A stretch of DNA of 64,000 nucleotides, from the NCBI GenBank assembly GCA_037044905.1, contig JBAOKB010000020.1, positions 1,364,001 through 1,428,000 on the forward strand, read 5' to 3'. Shown here piece after piece: positions 1 to 10,923 of this stretch. The notes under the pieces were generated by a model, which saw only the letters and a list, made by a program, of their open reading frames with translations, had not been told where the DNA came from and searched no databases. The position numbers and the translations under genes are program-made. Within the stretch, counting starts at the first letter, position 1; every line of letters begins with the position of its first letter. The DNA is from Hortaea werneckii (taxonomy: Eukaryota > Ascomycota > Dothideomycetes > Mycosphaerellales > Teratosphaeriaceae).

Positions 1-907
1 CCAACAGCTCGCTCGTCTTCTGGCACGGTCCGGCGCTGCAGTCCCAAACAGCCACCGTCGACGATGTAATGTACGGCTTCTACCGCTGGCTGGACCAGCA
101 CCCCTCCGAAGTTGTCTTCCTATCATTCCAATACCAAAGCTCAACGACTCCGTACGCAACAAACAGTCAAGGCGTACAGAGCTTATTGTTCGACACTCTG
201 ACTTCACCCGCTGCTAAGCAATACATCCAGCAGACCACTGGTGAAATTGGCACGTTAGGAGAGAGCCGTGGCCGAATCATGCTCCTCAAGCGGTTCGATC
301 TGGATCGACTGCCAGCGTCATATGATGCCGCGCTCCCAGGCTTGCACTTCTCCCCGACTGACTGGACGGAGAACGGCGACAACATCACCTTGACACTCAA
401 CGCATCGACGGGTTTGACAGCATATATCGAAGACTATTTCCTACCGCAGACATCTTTACACTCTACCGTTGAGGAGAACATCCGATGGAAGGTATCATAC
501 CCCCTGAATGAAACAACTACCCTTTATTTCGTTTTCTTTCTTGAAACCCTCAAAAATGTAAACCTTTCGACTAACACCCAAAACAACAGCTCAACGCCAC
601 CACAGCGCACCTCCACATGGCCGCAAGTCACGGGATCCGCGATGCGAAACCCCATCCCCACGACGACCTCTTCTGGACTTTCGCCTCCAGCACCAAACTC
701 CCCAACATCCCCCCGATCACACCAGCCATGCAAGCGCTCGGGAACACGAGTGGCGCAACGCCTGGCCAGGGGGGAGTCAACCACCAACTGGTGCCGATCC
801 TGCGGGAGATGCAGGGCCAGCGGCTCGGGATCGTCATGTTTGATTTCTACGAGGAACCGGGGGAGCTTCTGGATGTGTTTCTGGGGTTGCTCCCGCCGGA
901 GTACTAG
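1..907 (+). CDS. PLC-like phosphodiesterase, 3' part
   Basis: C-terminal part of a secreted-type PI-PLC X-domain-like phosphodiesterase; the 5' end lies outside the window. The frame is open from base 3 to an intron at 492-589 (donor GTATCA, branch CTAAC at 571, acceptor ACAG) and resumes in phase at 590, ending with TAG at 905-907. Visible family features are a W-H-G-P segment near the start, YGFYRWLDQHPSEVVFLSF (typical of the beta strand after the catalytic core) and a late LGIVMFDFYEEPGELLD strand. The catalytic histidines lie upstream and cannot be judged. Fungal members are commonly secreted or wall-associated, and their substrate is usually unknown. The exon junction is phase 0 and gives an uninterrupted product, so the intron is well supported. 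The family call is good; the exact reaction is not known. Confidence 0.8.
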
Positions 908-1463
908 GTAGTAGGTAGGCGTCGGTGACAGGCGCGGGTGGGGGGGTCTTTGTTGGCAAAGTGGTGTCAGCTGTCCTGGTCAGCAATTTAGATTCGTGAT
1001 ATTCTTCTGATGTGTACAACAATGGGTCTTTCTCCAAGTCCTCTTTCTTTTTCGTCCTCGGCCACCTGGACGCCCGTACATTTCAGTGTTGAGCCCCAAG
1101 AGGAGAGAAGAAACGAAACAAGTTGAAGGTCTAGCGTAGCAAAACATATAGACTCCCACGGTGATTTCTCACAATTGAGCGTTTTTTCAGCTAGTATTAT
1201 CTAAATCGTACATCGTTTCACAAAGATAAGTGCAGGAATAGCATATGTACATCGCTCAGTCCCTTGCAATCACTCCTTTGGAATGCCATCAAGTGACGCC
1301 CCCCTGTAACGGCCCCAACGATCTTCGGCCGCTCATGACATCCGAGAGGACAAGCATCTGCACTATTCCCGAAAAGACTTTGTCATGTGATTAATCGCCC
1401 ATAGTACTACGCGTGCGTCCCGCTATCGCCGTCCCATGGACGACGACAACAGAGACCATCGTC
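908..1463. other. intergenic, convergent 3' ends
   Basis: Space between two converging genes, presumably holding both 3' UTRs. I see no ORF with family character, no RNA gene and no clear repeat. Confidence 0.5.
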
Positions 1464-3778
1464 CTACTGCTGGCCCCAGAGGATCGTATTCAGCACCGTA
1501 TAAGGCGAATGGTCATTCTCCTCAAACATGCTATCAGAATTAGCCGGGGTGATGATAGCCGAATGATCCGTCTTGACACTGTCGTCGTCCGGGCCGTCGG
1601 TCGAAACAATATTCGCGTCGCCAGGGAAATCCGGGGGTCGCTGCTCGTTGACCTTGAGTTTCCGGAGAGCGTTGATGCCGCGCTGCACGGGCGCCGAGAT
1701 TTCCTGCGGGTCGATGCTGTTCGTGATATCGGTCATGACGGCGACGAAGCGGCCGATGAGCTTGCGGGCCCGCTCGTTGCGCGTGTGCTCGCCTAGGATG
1801 CCGAGGAGTAAGGCGGAGCTCAGGGCGCGGTGCATCGCTGCCCAGGATTGTCGGGCGAAGGATGTGCAGTTGTTCAGGCCTAGGTAGGCTTCCACGGTGT
1901 TGATTAGGTTGTCGATGCAGAGGTGTTTGAATGCATTTTGCAGTTCGAGGTCGGAAATGCTGGGGCTGATAGCAGGGCGATATAGCTCTGATAAAGCGTA
2001 CGACGTGTGTAGGTAGAGACCTGCAAGAGCAAAACTCGTTAGCATGCCGTCGGTCTTAAGAACCAGATGATGACTTCTTACCCCAGTGCTCGATCGTCTC
2101 TCTAGTTGAATTGCACTTCCTTGAGTCTCGCAGGTACTCTGCCGAATCCCGCATAATATTCGCAATCGCTTCCCGATGATCCATAATGCCAGCATATCGA
2201 TCCCTCGGGCTCATAGTGGCCGCCCGATTCCGTACGATATCAAGCCCGACCTTGCAAAGCTGGTACATGACAGAATGGTACGGCCCGACGTCAGTCAAGC
2301 GTTCAGGCATTGGCATCGTTGTGATGTCAAGAGCTGCCGTCGACCCAGCCCGATCGTATGTGATGGCCAGGAGCGAGTCGAGCCAGATAATGCCCCACCA
2401 GACCTTAGATCTTGGGATGACGAGATCCGTCGGGACGTATGGCGGACAATTCCTGTGCACACCTAACCCCTGCGCTAATCTGATGGCAAGACCTAACATG
2501 GACCACGCCGTGCCAGCATTCATATTGTTTGCCATGACATGGCAGATAATCAGGATCGCTTGGATGCTTTCGAGATGGGGCTGGGAGAGGAAGTTCGTAA
2601 TCCGGAGACACTCAAAACTGCAGCAGATGTAAACTTGCGAGGTCAATTCCCGCTCCTTGCGTGGCATGGCACTACATTGTGCTCCACTGCCGAGGACTGC
2701 AAACAGGACGCCGAGCCAATGGTAGGACTTGCCATAGATGTTGGACTCTGTGACGCCGTCCGTTGAACCAGCCGCGGCCGCCCGGTTGACGAGGAAGGTG
2801 GTGAGATCTTGCTCGAATACAGCTGGGTCGGCAATGCCAGGGTATATTACATAGCCTAAGTCCCGGTAGTAGCGGAAGAGTTGCAGCATCTGCGTGTCAT
2901 TAGGTAGCGCCCGAGCGAGCTCCTGTGATCTTTGTAACGATCCATGTGGTAAACCCCATAAGTCGACAAATGGGTAGGTGGCGGATTCATTGTCGAGGCC
3001 GAACATGGGTAATACATTCTTCCCCATCAGTTCCTGTAGCTCGCGTTTCTCCTTCACATTCTGCCCCTTGCCCTGACCCAAAGCGTAGAGCATGGCGGGG
3101 ATCGAGCCACCACCAAAGTGGACTATCTCGCCCGCTTCGTTCTTCGTGTGCAGTCCGTGAACGTCCGTGTGAGTCGTCGACGGCATTTGCGTCTCCTGTT
3201 CGGAATGTGTGCCGGCTCCAGCGGTGGTACTAGATGCATTGCCAAAGGAAGCATTGCTCTCATGCCGGCCGCGCTCGCCAGAGGATCGGTGAAGCTCTCT
3301 CCTCAGGTCAGCGATGGAATTCTCCAGGCCAGTAAGCTTATTGCAGAGCAGATCGAATTCAGCTCGGCCCAGACTGATCATCTGATTTGAAGAGGTCCCT
3401 TCCTCCACTTTAAGCATTGGGTGCTGCTGATCAACATGTTGCCGTTTGTTCGGCGGATGATACGAACATAATTCGGGATGGTCCCGGTCTCGACAAGTTT
3501 GGCAAGGTCGTGAGAGATCGCATCTAATATGCGTTTAGTCAAGGAGCTGCGGGTTGCTGTATAAATCATCACGACAAAGGGTTCCTAACTCACTTCACCT
3601 TGCGTTGCCGGCACGGATAGCAAGCCTTGTGCTCACGCGCCTTCCTCTTCTTGCGGAGGAACTCATCGACCTCCTGCTGAGGTGGTACATTGGACTCCGG
3701 GACCACAGCGTAGGGTGGTGCCATGCCGGTAATCTGCGGATCCATGACCTGGGGATCTGGGTGCCGGTAGCCCTCCAT
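1464..3778 (-). CDS. Zn2Cys6 fungal transcription factor
   Basis: Predicted nuclear zinc-cluster regulator of 727 residues from three exons (3594-3778, 2082-3523, 1464-2020) with introns 3524-3593 (GTGAGT...TTAG) and 2021-2081 (GTAAGA...GCAG). Phases 2 and 1 match across the junctions. The first intron splits the zinc cluster: C53-x2-C56-x6-C63-x5-C69-x2-C72-x8-C81, with RQRKVK between the second and third cysteines. After a short linker comes the fungal-specific 'middle homology' domain (PF04082 type), recognisable from the WSMLGLAIRLAQGLGVHR motif and the following VWWGIIWLDSLLA. The start is the ATG at 3778. An in-frame TAG lies eight codons upstream and could also be an acceptor of an undetected 5' exon, so the N-terminus is uncertain. 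Target genes cannot be inferred: the neighbours (phosphodiesterase, frq) form no obvious pathway. Confidence 0.88.
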
Positions 3779-4896
3779 CCCAGTGGCAAATTCAGTCGCC
3801 TACAGCAGCGCAGGCACACAGGAGCAAGACGGGTGATGTCGATGTCGACGTCGGCCAATGGGTCGGTCGTGGACCTCCCCTCCGCCTCGGGAGTTGTACG
3901 GAAGGACTTCGGTTTGGCACGAGGCAGAGTGCAGTTCGGGTTCAAGGGCGAGGCTTTCTAGAACGACCACAAACCCGGGGAAGGAGTGTTCATGCGACCA
4001 CGGACAGCCGCGCCTGCGCTTTTCCTCCTTCGGTCCGACCCCTGGAGCTACGTCGTCGCCGAGAACCCGGTTGGAGGCGACGAATAGTCGGACAGCGATA
4101 TAGCGGTCGAACACAGCTCCCTGGGGATTATTATTGACAGTGGCAAAAGAACAACGGCGGGGCGGAGAGATTGATGGGAGGCGACTGAAATGACAATGAC
4201 TTCAAGCGCGAGTCGACCACAAAGTGTAGTTGATGATCTTCGCCCCTGCCCGCACGGCCGGCCGTCTTCCCGCTGAGCGGCTCAACCCCCATGGCAGCGA
4301 ATCGGCTATCTACCTTTCTCATCAACCTTGATTGTTACATGAAATCATACGAACTCTATCGCGCCCTTTCCTTCCCGCGCAGCAGCTAGGGCAAACCCTC
4401 AATCGAAAGGTCTCCAAATGAGACATCGCAACGGTCAGGGCAGAGTAAAAAATTCACCATGTGCGACACTTGGACCTCGTCCACGGCGAGATAAGCAAAC
4501 GACTACATCTCTAGCGCGTGGAGACAGAGAGCCCATCAGCTTCATCATCAGCATCTCCAGGTTTCTCCAACTCCACCAAGGGCAAGAAGAAAAGACGGCC
4601 GAATGCTGCCAAGTGCGCGGGGCGCTCGTCGCTAGGCTTCAACCTTGACATCGAGAGCAGTAACCATCGCGATGCAGAAAGCAGATGATCGGCCAGCGGG
4701 TCAATGGTGCTAGGTCTTCATGAGATGATAGCAACGACGCCCATCCTGCCCTGCGCAGATCTGCAGAAACACGTGGTGTAAGCCGCTACCGTGCAAACAA
4801 GAAAGGAAAAGAGTTCAAGCGGTGAGATCACGGATGATTGCTTTGTTATTTTGTGCTTGTTATATATGTACGTAAGGTAGTTGTGTACGGTGCCTC
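3779..4896. other. intergenic between regulator start and frq stop
   Basis: Promoter and leader of the zinc-cluster gene plus the 3' flank of frq. Short antisense ORFs here have no family features and mostly lack good starts. No repeat or RNA gene seen. Confidence 0.5.
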
Positions 4897-7800
4897 TTAG
4901 GCCGCAACATCAGACATCCGGGCATCCTGGCCCTGATCCTCATCCGCATCGGAGCCAGCATCAGAACCCGCGAGACCATGGGTTTCCATACTGGAGTTCT
5001 TCCGGGCTTTCTTAAGGCTAGCAGGCTGGCCGGCTGCGCGCTGTTGCTCCCTCGCTCGTCGGTATTCCTCTTTGCCTACTCCCGAGGCGGGAGAGGCAAA
5101 CCCGCTCCCTCCGCCGGCTGTAGCTGCTGAGCTCCCGGCCGGGATCTCCTCCGCGAGGCGCTCGGCCATGTGAGCGTCGTACTCGCGCTCCTTAGCATGC
5201 ACGGCTTCCGGGTCAAGCTCGCGTGCTGCAGCGAGAAGGTCGAGCGAGGAGTTGGATTCCGCGTCGCTGTCGTCGTCATCATCGTCTTCTTCGCCCCGTT
5301 CGTCGTCGGAGTCGGAGAAGTGAATGTCCATTGGCTGAGGTGCCTGCGATGGTGGCGAGCTGTGCCCATCGTCATCCTCTTCGTTGGATACCTCGCTTTC
5401 GGCGTCGCTATCGTTGTCGTCGAAAGAGTCATCGTCCAAAGGCATGTAGCTGAGAGCAGGAGGGAGCTCAGAAGGTGGCAGAACCTGCGTACGTGACGAG
5501 ACGACTTGCTTGTGTACCGCGGCGCGACTGCTGCGCTTGCCATCTGCGCTTTGTAGGATGTCGGCAAAACGGGCCGGTAATGACAGAGGTCGAGTGCGCT
5601 GCTCGCCAGTCTCGGGTGCTTCAGCCTGGTCAAACCGTCCATGGATGCTCTTGACCTTGATGGCAAAGTTGTCAGCTGGACATACGCCACCAATTCCGGT
5701 GACTTCTAATTTGATTGGCTTCTCGTCAGGCTGTCGCAGAGGTTCGGAGGAGAGCGGCGAAGCAGGCGGGAACGTAAGCTCTTTCTCAGCTGGAATCGGA
5801 TTGTCGCTCAAATCCATAGGTTCGGGCAGATTTCCCGCAGATTCCAAAGGCCCTCGCTTCTCCACGGGCTTCTCCTGCAAACGCTGTGGCCGTCCGAGGG
5901 GCGTCGCATCCACTTTGTTATACGGTATGGGTTGTTTGTTGCCTTCAGGCATGCGCTCACCGCTCAAATCCGTACAGAAGCGGGCATTGTTGTAAAAGAT
6001 GATGGGACCATCATCGTCGCTCTTCTTCTTCGATTTCTTCACACCGAGAGACAAAGGCTTGCCAGAGCTTGTCATCGCAGATGACTCGCCGCCAGCGATT
6101 TGCTGGAAGGCGGATTCCTCTGAATCGTCCTCGACCTCCTCTTCGGAAGAATCTTCATCTGTACTGTCCTTGTGGAAGAACATTGGAGTGTACATGAGCC
6201 TGTTGTTGCCATCGACGCCGGAGCGCGCGGTAGCACCGCCACGAGCCTGTGATGTCTTTGAACGCGTCGTGGCCTGGCTCATCAATTTTGGTCGCTTGCG
6301 AGGACTTTGCTCGTCGGTAATTTCACCACTTGTCTGCTCCTCCGAGGCGTCGACGCTGCTGGCGTTTCGAGCCCTATTCTTGTGGCCCTTCCAGCGTACC
6401 TTTCGTCCATCTTGTGAGATCTCGAAGCGGTCGCTATATTCGCTGAGCGCCTTTCGAACGAAGTCCATGGTGACATTCACGGTGTGTAGCTGAGCCATGT
6501 TGACGACTAGGTTCAGGTAAACCCATCCATGATCGTCTATCGGCGAGTTCGATGGGTACGGCGGCGAAAATCCCAGGTGCCGCATGTATCGAATGTTGTC
6601 GTCCGGAACCTGAGCACGGTGGGGATCCAAATCCAGGGGGCGCGTAGGCCTCTGCTCAATAGCTGTTTGCGGGTGTGACCTTTGGGCAAAATCTTGCTCG
6701 CCTACCTTTGGCCCATCGAGACGCTGCACTTCGCGTTCGTTGGGGCTGTCTTGCTTCGGATCGTGGCGAATTATACTGGCCTCCCTGTTTCCTTCTTTGC
6801 GTGCGCGCTGACCTTGAGCTTCGGCAGCGGAACGGTCGGCGCGGGCTGCCAGCTGAGATACTTCTTCCTGCTGTTCCGTCTGCTGATGACCAGTACTTCC
6901 TGCACCTTTGCCGGAAAAGATCTGCTCCAGTCTCTTCACCACTACCTTCTTCTTCGCACGCTCGGACATTGAAGCTGGGTTCGATCGCGGCAGTAGACCC
7001 TCTGGCATCTGGTGCAAGTAGCTATGAATATTCTGGCGTCTCGAATCCAGAGTAGGCGTGATGCCTTTACCGAGTGCTGACTTGCCGCCGCTTCCAGAGG
7101 GTGCTGACGATCCGCCCTGTCCTGACGCCGACATTGACGCATAGGCAGAGTCGGTGTTGGTGTGCCCTTGTGAGGATGCAGTCTTCAGGCCAGTGAGGCC
7201 CTCGTAGCCGTTTGCAGGGAATTCGGCACCCGTCTTCTGACCGAGGCTTGATGCAAACTTGCGTAGCGTCTCCTCCAACTCACGCTTCTTCTCAGGAGGC
7301 AGGCCGTGGACCCTTACCTCGAAGAGCTTTTCGTCTTTCAAGTGGGCATCGTGAAGCTTCTCATACTTTTTTAATCTTCTCTTCAGTTTCTTGTTCTCCA
7401 CGGTCAAGTCGTCAATCACGCCTCTGAACTCCTCTGCACTGCTGCCCACGGACCCTAGGTGCATCAGACCGGTTCGGTGCGGCAAGGAATCACTCGCGCC
7501 TTCATTGTTCAGGTTGAGGTACTGACGCATGCGCTGTTGCAGCACCTCAGGCGGCGTCTCGTCCGAAGAAGAGTTGCGCATGAAGAATGGCGGCTCATCA
7601 TCGGTGTAGGAGACGCCACTGTGAGTGACATCGTTGTTAGATTGCTCGAACCACTTATCCGCATTGCTACTCTCGTTGGAACTGTTCCTTCCCTGTGGCT
7701 GCAAGCTCGAAGGCGAGTCTGACAATTGAGCGACGCGAGAGGCGCTAATGCAACCGCTGCTGTTGGAAGACTGGCTCCTCCGTGTCACTGGGGAATTCTT

Positions 7801-7950
7801 TCTCTTAGTGTTCGGCGAATGGAGGAGGGAGACAGAACGGTGGGCGGGCGGGCGGCGAGGATGCTGAGATGTCGGCGGTAACGATGTCTGCGACTCGCCA
7901 CCCTGCTTGGGTGGGGACACCATGATCATCGGGCGGCGGGCACTGGTCAT
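4897..7950 (-). CDS. frq: FREQUENCY circadian clock protein
   Basis: Central negative element of the fungal circadian oscillator. In Neurospora, FRQ binds the helicase FRH and casein kinase 1 and inhibits the White Collar Complex. This single-exon model gives 1017 residues, close to Neurospora FRQ. Conserved blocks in order: DKWFEQSNND near residue 97; PPFFMRNSSS soon after; a dimerising coiled coil around residue 177 (VIDDLTVENKKLKRRLKKYE) followed by a CK1-contact-like segment, FEVRVHGLPPEKKRELEETL; HLGFSPPYP then GWVYLNLVVNMAQLH near 480; the FRH-side motif FYNNARFCTDLSGE near 650; and a long acidic, PEST-like tail around 835-905. Many S/T-P and acidic-flanked serines fit phosphorylation-timed turnover. 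The open frame runs further upstream, but only from a GTG at 8121. The first in-frame ATG is 7950, which has A at -3. A weak out-of-frame ATG lies at 7960. Neurospora frq uses alternative starts and 5' splicing, so the N-terminus may vary. Confidence 0.93.
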   Translation of the reverse strand: MTSARRPMIMVSPPKQGGESQTSLPPTSQHPRRPPAHRSVSLLHSPNTKRKNSPVTRRSQSSNSSGCISASRVAQLSDSPSSLQPQGRNSSNESSNADKWFEQSNNDVTHSGVSYTDDEPPFFMRNSSSDETPPEVLQQRMRQYLNLNNEGASDSLPHRTGLMHLGSVGSSAEEFRGVIDDLTVENKKLKRRLKKYEKLHDAHLKDEKLFEVRVHGLPPEKKRELEETLRKFASSLGQKTGAEFPANGYEGLTGLKTASSQGHTNTDSAYASMSASGQGGSSAPSGSGGKSALGKGITPTLDSRRQNIHSYLHQMPEGLLPRSNPASMSERAKKKVVVKRLEQIFSGKGAGSTGHQQTEQQEEVSQLAARADRSAAEAQGQRARKEGNREASIIRHDPKQDSPNEREVQRLDGPKVGEQDFAQRSHPQTAIEQRPTRPLDLDPHRAQVPDDNIRYMRHLGFSPPYPSNSPIDDHGWVYLNLVVNMAQLHTVNVTMDFVRKALSEYSDRFEISQDGRKVRWKGHKNRARNASSVDASEEQTSGEITDEQSPRKRPKLMSQATTRSKTSQARGGATARSGVDGNNRLMYTPMFFHKDSTDEDSSEEEVEDDSEESAFQQIAGGESSAMTSSGKPLSLGVKKSKKKSDDDGPIIFYNNARFCTDLSGERMPEGNKQPIPYNKVDATPLGRPQRLQEKPVEKRGPLESAGNLPEPMDLSDNPIPAEKELTFPPASPLSSEPLRQPDEKPIKLEVTGIGGVCPADNFAIKVKSIHGRFDQAEAPETGEQRTRPLSLPARFADILQSADGKRSSRAAVHKQVVSSRTQVLPPSELPPALSYMPLDDDSFDDNDSDAESEVSNEEDDDGHSSPPSQAPQPMDIHFSDSDDERGEEDDDDDDSDAESNSSLDLLAAARELDPEAVHAKEREYDAHMAERLAEEIPAGSSAATAGGGSGFASPASGVGKEEYRRAREQQRAAGQPASLKKARKNSSMETHGLAGSDAGSDADEDQGQDARMSDVAA

Positions 7951-8214
7951 ATTCGGACATGGATTGGATTGGATTGGGTTGTCTAAAGAAGCAGGTCCAT
8001 TGGGGAGTCGATCGTGCTCGACAGCAGGAATGATGTCGCCGTGACTGTCTTTTGATATGTTCCGGGAGAGGTTCGTGATGATGATGATGAAGATGGGGAA
8101 GGTATCGTAGCGGTCGTTCACTATTGGCAGGTTGGATGCTGTGGTGTGAGAGAGTGCAGCGGATCAGGGTGGCGGCGTGATCCTCAGCTACGTCGGCAGT
8201 CACGTAACTGATGC

Positions 8215-8266
8215 GAGCGATTGATCTGAGCGATTGATCTGAGCGATTGATCTGGTCGATTGATAG
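8215..8266. repeat. 13-bp x4 tandem array upstream of frq
   Basis: Three perfect head-to-tail copies of GAGCGATTGATCT (8215-8227, 8228-8240, 8241-8253) and one diverged copy (8254-8266, GGTCGATTGATAG). The array lies 265 bases upstream of the frq ATG. Each full copy carries a CGAT and a GATC step, resembling the imperfect GATC/CGAT pairs of light-responsive elements bound by the White Collar Complex in Neurospora. The repeat is seen directly; a regulatory role is inferred. Confidence 0.9.
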
Positions 8267-10923
8267 AAGGGACGTCCAAATCGCGATTTACGGGGCGCAT
8301 CAGAACATCAGAGCGTGCATCAGACATCGGCCATGGCACCAGCTCCCCGAAAACTGCCTGTGCCTCACGAGCCTCTGCTCGGTCTCGTCTCCCTCTGCTC
8401 CTCTGCTCCTCTGCTCCTCTGCTCTGCTGACCTCTCACAGCGGCGCCGGGCCAGACAGAGACGCTGCAGGCAATCGCATCATCGCACCATCGCCTTACCA
8501 CCCGCCAGACATCGAAGATTGCGCCAGGGACCATCCGCCACCGCAGGGTTGGCAGGGCCTACACGCCTGTCCGATCTGCATGAACCAAGCGAGTCCATGG
8601 GGATCGAGCTACCAACCGTCAACGCCTGCTTCCCGCCGCTTCTGCCCCCCGGCTACAGCCGCCTCCCGCAAGCTCCCCCACACCTCCCGCTTAATCATCG
8701 ATCGCCCGCTCTCTCGCAGTCTGGCCTCTGGTCTCCCAGTGTCTGGCCTCTCCATCCACGGGTATCACAATTGCAAATATCATGCGGCTGTTCCAGGTGC
8801 TGCGGTCGCCAGCAGTACCTGAAAGCATCTGGACTTTCATGGACCGCCACTGCGCAACCCACCCCGTGACCGTCCAACAAGAGCACGCCGCAAGGCCTGA
8901 GCGATCGACGATGACTTGGTCCGATTGTGACATGCTGCGCTGTGTTACTCCATCAGCCGCTGCGCCAGATGGCCAACCGCCCGCGCGCTGACTCCAGCCA
9001 TCTTAGCGTACAAAAAAGGAAAGCTAAAAACGAAGAATAGGAGAGTTAGATGGGCTCGATATAGGCAGTCGATGCAGCCTGCAGTTCGATTTCCACTTCC
9101 CTCCCTGCCCGCGATTGTATGGGGCTGCTACCGGAGAAAAAGCTGTCAGCCCAGTCCCGGAGACGTCATACCTAGGTGCAACCAACCAACGCCTTTTCCC
9201 CATCGATGATCCAGGGTCCTGCAAACGAAGGGAACAGCGTCATTTTTGCGGCTCTTTAACGGTCGAAGTGGTAGAATGACACTACTGCGCCAAGCGCCAA
9301 ACTGCGCATGTGTACTTGAACCCTCTTTCTCTAACACGGTCCATCTATGAGGTACCGTAACAACGCTCGCTGGGGAACAGCGCTACATCTGGGTGCTTCA
9401 TGTGGTTTGCTGCTGCAACATGTCCACGTCACGTGCCAGGCAACACAACGCATTTGTATCCCTTTGCCTTCGAATGGTGGAAGGCACATGAGGGCTTCTC
9501 TCCTTTACCATCTCTTCGGGCAGTTGCGCCAGGCACCGATTGTTGTCATAGGAGGCGATGTCGTCGTCTGCACGATCTCTGACATGATCTCTGATGGTGT
9601 GGATGACTGACGCCTTAGACCTACATGCTCTGTTCCTGCAATCGACGATGTGTCTAAATTCGAGCTCAGCGGCCTAGTGATACTTTACGTTCGTCACGTC
9701 GTCTGCTTTTCGTTGGGATCGCGCAAGGCATGACAATCCGCTCATGGACTTTCCGCGGTCTACAGGGCTCTTGAATGGTTTCCATGTCTTGGTGTCTTGC
9801 GGATGATCGGGACGGGTGATAGTGTGACCTTTGGTGATAGTAGAGGAATAAGCACAAGGATGGCCGAATGTTGCGTCCCAGCAACCAAGGCTGTCCTCGC
9901 TGATTTCGTGGGTCTCGCCTCGACACGCAATTTTGCTGCTGTGCATCGTGATCGCCGCAGTCAATAAATATTGCTGGGCCGTGGTACCGTTCCTAGCTGC
10001 CTCCTAGCATTGTGGTTTGCAACCCAGTTCGATTGAGTAGGTCAGGTCTTGAAATACTAAACCGCCGCACCACCTCTTCGCCAACTGGTGGAACGCGGCC
10101 CGCTTTCGACGATACAGTATCCCCAAATCAAAGATATATTTCCCGTCAAATGTTGTGACCGTGAAGCTACGACAGAATTAAGGCATCACGAAAAGAAGAT
10201 ACCCTTAGATAACCGTGTTGATGTCAGAATAAGTATAACACCAACATCTTCCAATGCAATATTCATTCATGGCATTGCATAGTGTGGTAGACTCATATCA
10301 ATACCAGTAATCAGACACTGCAGGCCAAAAGGTCACAATTGGCACCATTGGGACGATTGTCTGACCAATCAATCAACCAACCCTGACCAACCCTAACCGG
10401 AAGGTTCCGAATTTTAGAGGTTCCTCAATCAGTCACCGACGATCAGTAAAGTCCAGATCAACTTTCTCGTTGATCAACCAGTTGGCGTTTTCAGCAATGC
10501 AAATGACCCCACGCAACGCCGGGAACAATTCCACCGGCATCACTCTCTAAGCAACAAGGCTGTGCCATAACGACAGCCCATGGGCATGGAGGTAGTAACT
10601 GCGCCTCCGCAAGCGTATATTGCCGCATGCCGAGAATGCCGAGAGCTCACTTGACGCGTCTACATCGCTTGACGGCGTACATGGCCATCCATTCCCCTCA
10701 CTCCATGCTGCAAAGCCACCGGGTATCAGTATCTCAACACCTGATCGATATCTCGCACGTCTGCCTCTAGTCGCGCCCGATAATCCGCCCAGGACCCAGC
10801 ATCAGGACTCCCGGCGCATCGGAAGCCATCTCCTCCCCGCGCTTCCCCATCCGGCTGCCTGCGGGTATCCGAGACCACCAACTCCAGTCGCCGACACTGC
10901 CTTACACATAGACCCCAACAACA
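8267..10923. other. long frq upstream intergenic region
   Basis: About 2.6 kb without a supportable gene. Several plus-strand ORFs of 60-190 codons cross 8.2-8.9 kb, but they overlap one another, are proline/serine rich by composition and match no family I know. Further GATC/CGAT sites occur at 8602-8607 (GATCGA), 8699-8704 (CGATCG) and 8903-8908 (GATCGA followed by CGAT). The part from about 10.1 to 10.5 kb is richer in A+T, with loose CAATCAATCAACCAACC runs. The length would fit a large clock-gene promoter and possibly antisense transcription, but no transcript can be shown. Confidence 0.5.
8392..8423. repeat. 8-bp x4 microsatellite (CCTCTGCT)
   Basis: Four perfect tandem copies of CCTCTGCT in the frq upstream region, within a pyrimidine-rich tract on the plus strand. 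Probably a simple repeat; it would be a length-variable stretch of the promoter or leader. Confidence 0.85.

Noticed and set aside
1413..1887. Plus-strand ORFs over the regulator 3' end
   Set aside because: Shadows of the transcription-factor exon on the opposite strand.
5076..5693. Second minus-strand ORF of 205 codons inside frq
   Set aside because: Alternative frame of the acidic FRQ C-terminus; low complexity and no family features.
7951..8121. Extension of FRQ to base 8121
   Set aside because: The codon there is GTG, and the added segment has no similarity to FRQ N-termini.
8247..8869. Two overlapping plus-strand ORFs of about 190 codons upstream of frq
   Set aside because: They overlap in different frames, cover the CCTCTGCT microsatellite and show only compositional bias.
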